From the NCBI RefSeq assembly GCF_003611635.1, contig NZ_RAVZ01000011.1, positions 1-59,062 of the forward strand: a stretch of DNA of 59,062 nt, read 5' to 3'. A program made the position numbers and the translations under genes. The stretch is from Corallococcus terminator. GTDB taxonomy: Bacteria; Myxococcota; Myxococcia; Myxococcales; Myxococcaceae. Of the stretch, positions 51,810 through 59,062 are shown one piece after another. The notes below the pieces were generated by a model. The model ran no database searches, was not told the origin of the DNA, and saw only the letters and a program-made list of their open reading frames with translations. How positions within the stretch are numbered: the stretch's first letter is position 1; each line of letters starts with the position of its first letter.

Positions 51810-54356
51810 ATGCCGAAGGCGCAACGAATCCTCATCACCGCGCTGCCCCTGCTGCTTTTGAGCGTGGCGGCATATGTACTGCACCGCGAGCTGTCTCATT
51901 TCCGGCGCGAGGATGTGACCGAGGGGCTCGCGGCCGTGACGACCGGACGCATCCTCCTGGCGCTGGCCTTCACCGTCGTGAACTACCTGGCCCTCACGCT
52001 GTACGACGTGCTGGCGCTGGGCCACGCGGGGCACCGGCTGCCCTACGCGCGCGTGGGGTTCACGTCGTTCGTGGGGTATGCCTTTGGACACAACCTGGGC
52101 GCTTCGTTCCTCAGCGGCGGCTCGGTCCGCTACCGCCTCTACTCCGCCTGGGGACTGAGCGCGCTGGATGTCGCGAAGGTGTCCGCCTTCAACGCGCTCA
52201 CGTTCTGGCTGGGATTGGCCGCGGTCACCGGCACGTCGTTGCTCGTCGAGGGGGGTGGTGGCGTGCTGCCCCTCTCACCCCTCCTGGCGCGGGGGCTGGG
52301 CGTGGCCCTGTGGCTGCTGCTCGCGGGTTACTTCGCGGCCTGCGCCCTCGTCCGCCGACCGTTGCGCGTGCGCGGGCTGGAGTGGACCCTCCCGACCCCC
52401 GCGCGGGCCCTGGCGCAGCTTGCGGTGTCATGCGGAGACTGGGTGCTCGCGGCGTCTGTGTTGTGGGTGCTGCTGCCTTCGGACAGTGGGGTGTCGCTGC
52501 CGTCGCTCACCGCGTTGTTCGCGCTGGCGCAGCTCGCGGGCATCGCCAGCCAGGTGCCCGCGGGCCTGGGCGTCTTCGAGACCGTGATGCTGTCGGCGCT
52601 CACGCCCCGGGTCCCGGCGCCCCAGGTGGTGGGCGTGCTGCTCATCTACCGGCTCGTCTACTACCTGATGCCCTTCACCGTGGCGGCGCTGCTGCTCGCG
52701 GGCCATGAGCTGCTCCAGCGACGTCACCACCTCACCCGGTGGGCGAAGGCGGTGCACAGCTCGTTCGCGCCCGTGGTGCCCTGGGCCGCGTCGGCGGTCG
52801 CCTTCGTCGCGGGCGCGGTGCTGCTGTTCTCCGGCGCGACCCCGGCGGAAGCGGAGCGGCTGGCGGTGCTGCGCAGGCTGGTGCCGCTGTCGCTGCTGGA
52901 AGTGTCGCACCTGCTGGGCAGTCTGGTGGGGCTCGCGCTGCTGCTGCTCGCGCGAGGACTCCAGCGGCGCCTGGACGCGGCCTATGTGCTGACACAGGTG
53001 CTGCTGGTGGCGGGCGCCGTGTTCTCCGTGGTGAAGGGCGTGGACTACGAGGAGGCGTCGCTGCTGCTCGTCCTGGCCGCGGCACTGGCCCCGTTCCATC
53101 AACAGTTCTACCGACACACCTCGCTCTTCGCGGAGGCCTTCAGCCCCGGGTGGCTCCTGGCCACGGTGGCGGTGGTGGGCGCGTCGGTGTGGCTGGGGTT
53201 CTTTTCCTACCGCCATGTCGACTACAGCCATGACCTCTGGTGGCGCTTCACCTTCTCCGGCGACGCGCCGCGCTTCCTTCGCGCCAGCGTGGGCGTGCTG
53301 GGTGCCACGGCCCTCTTCGGACTGGCCGCGCTGCTGCGTCCCGCCGGGCCGCGCACGCACCCTCCCACGCCCGAGGAGCTCCAGCGCGTGCGGCCCCTGG
53401 TGGCGAGCGCGTCGGAGTCCATGGCCTCGCTGGCCCTGGTAGGGGACAAGTCCCTGCTGCTCAACGAGGAGGGCTCCGCGTTCCTCATGTACGGCGTGTC
53501 CGGCCGCGCGTGGGTGTCCATGGGCGACCCGGTGGGCCCGGATGAAGCCGCGACCGAGCTGGCGTGGCGCTTCCGCGAACTGGCGGACCGTCACCATGGC
53601 TGGGCGTGCTTCTACCAGGTGGGCCCGGGCGCGCTGCCTCGCTACCTGGACCTGGGGCTGACGCTGCTCAAGCTGGGCGAGGAGGCCACGGTGCCGCTCG
53701 CGGACTTCTGCCTGGAGGGCCCGGAGCGCCGGGGGCTGCGCCATGGCGTGCGCCGGATGGAGCGCGAGGGCTGGACCTTCGAGGTGAAGCCCCGCGAGGC
53801 CGTTCCGGAATGGATGCCCCGACTCCAGGCCATCTCCGACGCGTGGCTCGCGGAGAAGCACACGCGCGAGAAGGGCTTCAGCCTGGGCTGGTTCTCCCCG
53901 CGCTACCTGGAGCAGGGCCCCGTGGCCGTGGTGTTCAAGGACGGCGTCCTTACGGGCTTCGCCAACGTGTGGGCCCCGGACACGAAGGAGGAGCTGAGCG
54001 TGGACCTCATGCGCTACGTGCCGGGCAGTCCGCACGGCGCCATGGACTATCTCTTCACGTCGCTCATGCTGTGGGGGCGCGAGCAGGGCTTCCGCCGCTT
54101 CAACCTGGGCATGGCGCCCTTCAGCGGCTTCGAGGAGCGCACGCTCGCACCGGTGTGGAACCGGCTGGGCGCGCTCGTCTTCCGGCACGGCGAGCACTTC
54201 TACAACTTCCAGGGCCTGCGCCAGTACAAGGAGAAATTCCGCCCGGAGTGGGCGCCGCGCTACCTGGCCTCGCCAGGAGGGCTGGCGCTTCCAGGCGTGC
54301 TCACGGGCGTGGCGTCGCTGGTGTCTCGCGGGCTGGGTGGGGTGGTGGCGCGATGA
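51810..54356 (+). CDS. mprF: MprF: lysylphosphatidylglycerol synthase/flippase
   Basis: 848 residues from ATG 51810 (GGGAGG about 9 bases upstream; ATG 51771 is an alternative). The N-terminal about 530 residues hold some 14 membrane segments, including the flippase part with FGHNLGASFLSGGSVRYRLY and PAGLGVFETVML. The C-terminal about 300 residues form the double GNAT-like DUF2156 synthase domain: GDKSLLLNEEGSAFLMYGV, WVSMGDPVG, EKHTREKGFSLGWFSPRYLE and NLGMAPFSGFEER. It transfers lysine (or alanine) from tRNA to phosphatidylglycerol and flips it, lowering surface charge and giving resistance to cationic peptides. It overlaps acvB by 4 bases. Confidence 0.95.
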   Translation: MPKAQRILITALPLLLLSVAAYVLHRELSHFRREDVTEGLAAVTTGRILLALAFTVVNYLALTLYDVLALGHAGHRLPYARVGFTSFVGYAFGHNLGASFLSGGSVRYRLYSAWGLSALDVAKVSAFNALTFWLGLAAVTGTSLLVEGGGGVLPLSPLLARGLGVALWLLLAGYFAACALVRRPLRVRGLEWTLPTPARALAQLAVSCGDWVLAASVLWVLLPSDSGVSLPSLTALFALAQLAGIASQVPAGLGVFETVMLSALTPRVPAPQVVGVLLIYRLVYYLMPFTVAALLLAGHELLQRRHHLTRWAKAVHSSFAPVVPWAASAVAFVAGAVLLFSGATPAEAERLAVLRRLVPLSLLEVSHLLGSLVGLALLLLARGLQRRLDAAYVLTQVLLVAGAVFSVVKGVDYEEASLLLVLAAALAPFHQQFYRHTSLFAEAFSPGWLLATVAVVGASVWLGFFSYRHVDYSHDLWWRFTFSGDAPRFLRASVGVLGATALFGLAALLRPAGPRTHPPTPEELQRVRPLVASASESMASLALVGDKSLLLNEEGSAFLMYGVSGRAWVSMGDPVGPDEAATELAWRFRELADRHHGWACFYQVGPGALPRYLDLGLTLLKLGEEATVPLADFCLEGPERRGLRHGVRRMEREGWTFEVKPREAVPEWMPRLQAISDAWLAEKHTREKGFSLGWFSPRYLEQGPVAVVFKDGVLTGFANVWAPDTKEELSVDLMRYVPGSPHGAMDYLFTSLMLWGREQGFRRFNLGMAPFSGFEERTLAPVWNRLGALVFRHGEHFYNFQGLRQYKEKFRPEWAPRYLASPGGLALPGVLTGVASLVSRGLGGVVAR

Positions 54357-55912
54357 AACACCGTGCAGGCTGGTTCGTGGTGGGCGCGGTGATGGCGTTG
54401 TCCCTCGCGCTCATTCCGTGGGCTCGCACCTGTGCCTCGCCCACCGCGCCAGGAGTCGAGTCGTCGCATTCCGATGGAGAGGTGGCTTCCACCGCCCAGG
54501 CACCCGCCGCGCCTCGGGTGGAGACCTTGCATCCCGGAGGTCGCTTCGGCCACGTCACGGTGGTGACTCCCTCCGGGACGCCCTCGACGGTGGCGCTGCT
54601 GCTGGCGGACGGGCCCGCGGATCAGGGCCGGGGCGCGGAGCTGTCCCTGGTGTTGGCCTCGCACGGTGCGCTGGTGCTCGCGGTGGATGCGAACGCGTAC
54701 CTGCGCGCGCTGGAGAAAGGCGGACGCTGTGCGTATCCGGCCGGCGACCTGGAGGTGCTCAGCCAGGGCTATCAGCAACACGCGAAGCTGCCCGAATACC
54801 TGCACCCCATCCTCGTAGGCGATGGCACGGGCGCGGCGCTGGCCTACGCCGCGCTGGCCCAGGCTCCTCCGGGGACGTTCCGGGGGGCGGTGAGCGTGGA
54901 CTTCACTCCGGAGCTTCCGACGTCCGCGGCCTTCTGTCCGGGCTCGGGCCTCGTGCGCTCCCGCGCCGACAAAGGCACCCATGAAAGGCTCTCCCCGGCA
55001 CGGGTGCTGACCGAGCCCTGGGTGCTGCTCGTCGCGGACCACGACCCCGCCCACCGCGCGAAGGCCGCGAAGGACTTCACCCGCACGCTCGAGTCCGGGC
55101 GCGTGGTGACGGTGCCCGGTCCCGGCCTGCGCCACATGCCCGTGTCCGTATGGCAGGTCCCGCTGCTGGCCGCATACGCCGCCGCGGGCGTGCCGCTCTC
55201 CGCCGAGCAGCTTCCTCCCGTCACCGCCCACCCCCTGCCGGACGCAGGGACCGGCGCGCTCGCGGGGGACACATCCGTGGAGGGCCTGCCCCTGGTGGAG
55301 GTCCCGTCGATGGCCCAGACCCAGGGCGACACGCTGGCGCTCATCGTCACCGGAGACGGCGGCTGGGCGAGCCTGGACCAGGCCATGTCCGAGTCCCTGG
55401 CCGCGAAGGGAATCCCTGTCATCGGCTTCAACTCGCTGCGCTACTTCTGGAAGCGCCGCACGCCGGAAGAGACGTCCGCGGACGTGGCCCGCGTGCTGCG
55501 GCACTTCCTGGCCGCGTGGGGCAAGCAGCGCGTGGTGCTGCTGGGCTACTCGCGCGGCGCGGACGTGGTGCCGGCCATCGCCTCGCGCCTTCCGGTGGAC
55601 CTGCGTGGCCGGGTGCGGCTGCTCGCGCTGCTCGCGCCTGGAAGGCAGGCGGAGTTCGAGGTGCACGTCACCGACATCTTCGGCGGAAGGGGCCGCCCCA
55701 CGCACCCGGTGCTCCCGGACGTGCAGGCCCTGAAGGGAACGCCCGTGCTCTGCCTCTACGGCGACGAGGAGCTGGCCGACAGCCTCTGTCCCTCCCTCTC
55801 CGACGTGCCCGGCGTCCGCGCGGAAATGCTCAAGGGTGGACACCACTTCGATGGGGACTACGCGGGCCTCGCGCGCCTCGTGCTCGGGGCGCTCGGTATG
55901 GCTTCTCCCTGA
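54353..55912 (+). CDS. acvB: AcvB/VirJ-family periplasmic hydrolase with duplicated domain
   Basis: 519 residues from ATG 54353, overlapping the mprF stop (ATGA). An N-terminal signal/anchor ends near RTCAS. Two related alpha/beta-hydrolase-like halves follow. The first (about 55-290) looks degenerate (HPILVGDGTGAALAYAALAQ). The second (about 315-519) is the AcvB/VirJ domain with IVTGDGGWASLDQAMSESLA, the nucleophile motif VVLLGYSRGADVVPAIASRL and MLKGGHHFDGDY with the catalytic His. In Agrobacterium and Rhizobium, AcvB is encoded with LpiA/MprF and hydrolyses lysyl-phosphatidylglycerol in the periplasm. The same pairing here indicates the same role. Confidence 0.9.
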   Translation: MKHRAGWFVVGAVMALSLALIPWARTCASPTAPGVESSHSDGEVASTAQAPAAPRVETLHPGGRFGHVTVVTPSGTPSTVALLLADGPADQGRGAELSLVLASHGALVLAVDANAYLRALEKGGRCAYPAGDLEVLSQGYQQHAKLPEYLHPILVGDGTGAALAYAALAQAPPGTFRGAVSVDFTPELPTSAAFCPGSGLVRSRADKGTHERLSPARVLTEPWVLLVADHDPAHRAKAAKDFTRTLESGRVVTVPGPGLRHMPVSVWQVPLLAAYAAAGVPLSAEQLPPVTAHPLPDAGTGALAGDTSVEGLPLVEVPSMAQTQGDTLALIVTGDGGWASLDQAMSESLAAKGIPVIGFNSLRYFWKRRTPEETSADVARVLRHFLAAWGKQRVVLLGYSRGADVVPAIASRLPVDLRGRVRLLALLAPGRQAEFEVHVTDIFGGRGRPTHPVLPDVQALKGTPVLCLYGDEELADSLCPSLSDVPGVRAEMLKGGHHFDGDYAGLARLVLGALGMASP

Positions 55913-55969
55913 TGCTCCCGGGTCGCAGACCTTCGTCGGATGGAGGACGGGTGTCTGTCTTTGGAAGGT

Positions 55970-55987
55970 GATGCATTGACTTGCATC
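55970..55987 (+). promoter_or_regulatory. Inverted repeat at a possible -35 of the carboxylesterase gene
   Basis: GATGCA-TTGACT-TGCATC is a perfect 6-bp inverted repeat around a TTGACT hexamer (55976-55981). TACTTC at 55999-56004, 17 bases further, could be a weak -10. A regulator bound here would cover the promoter of the gene at 56050. Confidence 0.4.
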
Positions 55988-56049
55988 GGTTGAACCTCTA
56001 CTTCGCATCCGCCCGTTCCTGGTGAGCGGGCCTCTGGGGGGTTCAAACC

Positions 56050-57600
56050 ATGGTCAAACAGTCCGCACCCGTCGTCAGCACGGTCGAAGGGCAGCTTCGT
56101 GGCACCGCGGAAGAGGGTGTGTTTGCCTACAAGGGCATTCCCTACGCCCAGCCCCCCGTGGGGGATTTGCGCTGGCGCGCCCCCAAGGCGGTCGTCCCCT
56201 GGAAGCACATCCGTGAGGCGACTGCCTTTGGCAATGCGTCGCTCCAGTCGCGCGAGGCCTGCATCGAAGGCGGAGGTGGCGACCCGGGTACCCTCAGCGA
56301 GGACTGCCTCTACCTCAACGTCTGGACGCCCCGCGTGGACGCCCAGGCGAAGCTCCCCGTCATCTTGTGGATCCACGGCGGCGCGTTCGTCATTGGCGCC
56401 GGAGGCCTGCCGCCGTACGACGGCGTGCCGCTGGCCTCCCGCGATGCCGTCTTCGTCACGTTCAACTACCGCCTGGGCCACCTGGGCTTCTTCGCCCATC
56501 CCGCCCTGGAGGCGGAGCGCAAGCAGGGCCCGGCGAACTTCGGCCTCCTGGATCAGTTGGCGGCGCTCCAGTGGGTGAACCGCAACATCGAGCGTTTCGG
56601 CGGCGATCCCAGCCGCGTCACCCTCGTGGGCCAGTCCGCTGGCGGCAAGAGCGTGCTGTCGCTGTTCTGCATGGAGCAGGCGCGCCCGTACTTCCACCGG
56701 GGCGTGGCGCTCAGCGTGTACGGGCTGGATGAGGTCCCCCTGGAGCAGGCGCTGCTGAGGGGTGGGGCCCTGACGCGGGGCATGGGCGTCCCGGACGCCG
56801 AGGCGACGCCCGCGCGTCTGCGCGCGCTGCCCGCGGAGGAGTTCTGGAAGCAGCCCGCGGAGACGTCCACCGCGCCCGTGGCCATCAGCGGCGACTCCGT
56901 GCTGCCGCAGTCCATCCTGGCCACGTTCCAGGCCGAGCAGCAGGCGCGCGTGCCCCTCATCCTGGGGAGCACCAACGACGACGTCAGCGTGATGGAGGCC
57001 TTCGGGCGCGACCCGATGGAGATCCTCCAGGCCCTGCGCGACAAGGGCGTCCCCATCAAGCTGCTCTACCCGGGCGTGAACGACGACGTGGAGCTGGCGC
57101 GCCAGGTGTGCCGCGACATCCTCTTCACCCTCATCCCCCGGCAGATCGCGGACCTGCACTCGAAGGCGTCCCACGTGTGGCGCTGCTACTTCGAATACAC
57201 CGCCACGCGGCTGCGCGAAGAGCGGCCCCACGGCGTCCGCCACGGCGAGGAGATTCCCTACTTCCTCGAAACGGCGGACCGGTGCTCGCCCACGCAGGAG
57301 ATCATCAGCGACGAGGACCGCTCCTACGCCCGCCAGGTGAGTGGCTGGCTCATCGACTTCGCCAGGACGGCGGCGCCCGCGTCCGCGTCGGAATGGCCCC
57401 GCCATGAGAAGGGCAAGGACTTCCTGATGCGCGCGCAGCAGCCGCCGAAGGTCGAAGAGAACTTCATGCTGCTGCGGCTCAACGCCTTCCTGCTCGCGAG
57501 CGCCATCATCAACGGCACCGACGGCGCGCCCTCCGACCAGCGCTCCGGGCGTTCCCCGACGGAGCCCAAGCGGTCCAAGCCCGTGGGCACGCGGCCGTAG
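56050..57600 (+). CDS. Type-B carboxylesterase
   Basis: 516 residues from ATG 56050 with GGGGGG about 8 bases upstream. The family signatures are all present: GIPYAQPPVGDLRWRAPKAV, EDCLYLNVWTP, the oxyanion loop LWIHGGAF, NYRLGHLGFF, ANFGLLDQLAALQWVNRNIE, and the nucleophile VTLVGQSAGG. The catalytic His is likely in GVRHGEEIPYFL. No signal peptide is seen. It hydrolyses carboxylic esters; natural substrates are unknown. The C-terminal tail after about 500 is Ser/Pro/Lys-rich and probably disordered. It is monocistronic, with a possible operator in its promoter and a hairpin after the stop. Confidence 0.93.
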   Translation: MVKQSAPVVSTVEGQLRGTAEEGVFAYKGIPYAQPPVGDLRWRAPKAVVPWKHIREATAFGNASLQSREACIEGGGGDPGTLSEDCLYLNVWTPRVDAQAKLPVILWIHGGAFVIGAGGLPPYDGVPLASRDAVFVTFNYRLGHLGFFAHPALEAERKQGPANFGLLDQLAALQWVNRNIERFGGDPSRVTLVGQSAGGKSVLSLFCMEQARPYFHRGVALSVYGLDEVPLEQALLRGGALTRGMGVPDAEATPARLRALPAEEFWKQPAETSTAPVAISGDSVLPQSILATFQAEQQARVPLILGSTNDDVSVMEAFGRDPMEILQALRDKGVPIKLLYPGVNDDVELARQVCRDILFTLIPRQIADLHSKASHVWRCYFEYTATRLREERPHGVRHGEEIPYFLETADRCSPTQEIISDEDRSYARQVSGWLIDFARTAAPASASEWPRHEKGKDFLMRAQQPPKVEENFMLLRLNAFLLASAIINGTDGAPSDQRSGRSPTEPKRSKPVGTRP

Positions 57601-57623
57601 TCCACGGACCGCGCGAAGTCGTC

Positions 57624-57660
57624 ACGGGGGCCGGGGCGCGAAAGGGCGCCCGGGCCCCGT
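57624..57660. terminator. Bidirectional hairpin
   Basis: ACGGGGGCCGGGGCGC pairs imperfectly with GGGCGCCCGGGCCCCGT across a short loop, between the converging carboxylesterase and small lipoprotein genes. Confidence 0.55.
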
Positions 57661-57668
57661 CGTTCCCG

Positions 57669-58169
57669 CTACGTGCTGAAGAGCACCAGCACGAAGGTGT
57701 TCGACTGAGGCAGGTGGAACACGGTGCCCTGGCGCAGCGAGCCCTTGAAGAAGGGCGTCGCCTCATAGGCGGTGGCCTGCTTCAGGGCCTCGCGGGTGGC
57801 TTCCGGCAGCCAGCCACCGTCGTCCACCTTCACCGTCAGCCGCGTGGCCTTCAGCGTGGGCAGCAGGGCCTGGGCCTCCGCGGCCGGGTACTCCAACACG
57901 GCGATGAGCTGCGTGTCGCTGGGCCCCAGCCCGCCCTGGATGCCGCGCAGGGACTTGCGCCACTGCACCGCCTGGGGACGGCGCGGCAGCGCGACGCTCT
58001 TCTCCAACGTCTCCAGGTCCGTCCCCGTCTTGGCGGCCGGTGCGGCCGTTTCCGTCGTCATGGATTCACTCCCGGCAGCGGGCTTGTCACAGGCGAGCGA
58101 AACACACCCCAGCAGCAGGGTGGAAGCGAGCGCGCGGCTAACGGCCGCCAATGGGACGCGACACCGCAT
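57669..58169 (-). CDS. Hypothetical lipoprotein
   Basis: 166 residues from ATG 58169; earlier in-frame starts would lie deep inside the upstream gene. The signal peptide ends in lipobox VSLAC. A Thr/Ala-rich linker (about 30-45) is followed by a compact domain with QWRKSLRGIQGGLGPSDTQL, VLEYPAAEAQALLPTL and FHLPQSNTFVLVLFST. No family is recognised. The 32-base overlap with the upstream gene suggests an operon and a shared role at the envelope. Confidence 0.65.
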   Translation of the reverse strand: MRCRVPLAAVSRALASTLLLGCVSLACDKPAAGSESMTTETAAPAAKTGTDLETLEKSVALPRRPQAVQWRKSLRGIQGGLGPSDTQLIAVLEYPAAEAQALLPTLKATRLTVKVDDGGWLPEATREALKQATAYEATPFFKGSLRQGTVFHLPQSNTFVLVLFST

Positions 58170-59062
58170 TCTCGGGGCTCCCCTGGGTCCAGGTGACATG
58201 ACGCTGGAGCTCAGCACGGTTGGTGTACTGGTGGCCCAGGCCCGTCTGCTCGAAGCGGCCGTTGTCCGCGTCCGGCGTGCCGGTGGCGATGTCCGCCTGG
58301 TCCGGGTTGAAGTTGTAGCGGTCCTCCGCGTGCAGCGTCATGTCCATCTCGAAGCGCGGCTTGCCGCCCGGCTGCTCCGGGGGATAGACGGTGACGGTGG
58401 CGCTGTTCCAGATGGAGTGGCCGCCAATGGCCTTCTGCCAGTTCTCCGTCTCCGGGTACGGGAACTGCTCGCTGGAGCCCACGCCAATCGGCGAGCCGGT
58501 GATCTGGAACGTCACCGGCTTGCCGGCGAGCGACGGATCATTGGCGACCAACTGGTTGTAGTACGCCTCCGCGCCCTGCTGCGTGTCGCGGGTGGAGTTG
58601 GTGAGCACCGCCTGGCCGGACGGGTCCGTGGACACGAAGCGCTCGTAGCTGAACTGCGAGTCCTTCCCGCCGCCGTGCAGGAAGTGGTCGTACGCGTCCA
58701 GCCCGTCCGGGATGTCGTTGTGCGGCACGCCCGGCACGCCCTGGAGGGCGCGGGCCCCGCGCAGCTTCACTTCCCACTCGGCCAGCGCCGCGTAGTCGCT
58801 CAGACCCGGGCTCTGCGTGGCGATGGGGTTCGGATCGTCGGGGTCGTTGGGGTTCTGCAGGAAGCCGTTGTCGTGGTGGATGGCCGGCCGCTGCGGAGGA
58901 CCCGACTGGTACGTGGCCACCGTGTCGGTCGTCGCCACCGGGGTTCCGGCCGTCCCCACCGGGGTGGGCGTGGCCACCGGCGCGGGCGAACCCAGCGCGG
59001 GGCCTCCCCGGCGGCTCGCGGGCGCGGATTCAAAGGTGTCGGAGGTGCGGCGGGAGCCACTG
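58138..59062 (-). CDS. Uncharacterised protein, open at the window edge (possible toxin-like domain)
   Basis: The frame is open to the right edge, so the N-terminus is missing; at least 308 residues are visible. The first 60 are Ala/Pro/Thr-rich linker. The rest forms one domain with DAYDHFLHGGGKDSQFSYER, NWQKAIGGHSIWNSATVTV, MTLHAEDRYNFNPDQADIAT and DADNGRFEQTGLGHQYTN. The H-x-E-D-R-Y-N-F-N-P block and following G-x-P-D-x-x-N-G-R-F recall C-terminal domains of secreted bacteriocin or polymorphic-toxin proteins, but I cannot name the family with confidence. The downstream lipoprotein gene overlaps it by 32 bases and might be a partner. Confidence 0.6.
   Translation of the reverse strand, partial: SGSRRTSDTFESAPASRRGGPALGSPAPVATPTPVGTAGTPVATTDTVATYQSGPPQRPAIHHDNGFLQNPNDPDDPNPIATQSPGLSDYAALAEWEVKLRGARALQGVPGVPHNDIPDGLDAYDHFLHGGGKDSQFSYERFVSTDPSGQAVLTNSTRDTQQGAEAYYNQLVANDPSLAGKPVTFQITGSPIGVGSSEQFPYPETENWQKAIGGHSIWNSATVTVYPPEQPGGKPRFEMDMTLHAEDRYNFNPDQADIATGTPDADNGRFEQTGLGHQYTNRAELQRHVTWTQGSPENAVSRPIGGR

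Overview
The window is very GC-rich (roughly 70%). It carries many lipoproteins with clear lipoboxes, a Myxococcus-type DUF2378 protein, an ECF sigma/anti-sigma pair, WD40 and SIR2 proteins, and a candidate outer-membrane-exchange toxin. It reads as a chromosomal segment of a myxobacterium, most likely Myxococcaceae (Myxococcus/Corallococcus-like). All calls were made by reading the sequence; no database search was run.

Left part (1-12.2 kb): the tail of a transposase abuts a short M20-type peptidase. Next comes a two-gene minus-strand operon of a SIR2 NADase-like protein followed by a large membrane-anchored protein with fourteen WD40 repeats and a cytoplasmic ATPase. A PIG-V-like membrane glycosyltransferase, two tandem Coa1-like proteins, a DUF2378 protein and a beta-helix lipoprotein follow.

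Metabolic and envelope part (12.2-36 kb): a TetR gene faces an acyclic-terpene-utilisation-like operon (AtuA/DUF1446, SDR, acyl-CoA carboxylase beta and biotinylated alpha), with a perfect 26-bp palindrome between them. A GT44-like glycosyltransferase and a LysR gene flanked by pirin and YceI genes follow; both flanks carry the same 16-bp motif. An ECF sigma, anti-sigma, caspase/beta-barrel lipoprotein and second lipoprotein form a tightly overlapping operon. Small Cys-rich lipoproteins, OsmC, a PQQ-type sugar dehydrogenase, SRPBCC and FAD proteins, a decayed SDR and a pilin-like lipoprotein fill the rest.

Defence island (36.1-44.9 kb): base composition drops. An IS5-type remnant is joined to the C-terminal stub of a subtilisin-like protease resembling IetS. 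A four-gene overlapping operon follows: MORC/MutL-type GHKL ATPase, Z1-domain ATPase, PD-(D/E)XK nuclease and C5-cytosine methyltransferase. It ends exactly in the terminal repeat of an IS3-family remnant.

Right part (45-59 kb): a hemolysin-III homologue, a 7TM chemoreceptor without HAMP, an alpha/beta hydrolase, an AT-richer gap, and then a lipoprotein with a C-terminal HNH-like nuclease domain plus an overlapping DUF2019 gene (a SitA/SitI-like kin-discrimination pair). After that come mprF-acvB (lysyl-phosphatidylglycerol synthesis and turnover), a type-B carboxylesterase, and two minus-strand genes, the last open at the window edge.
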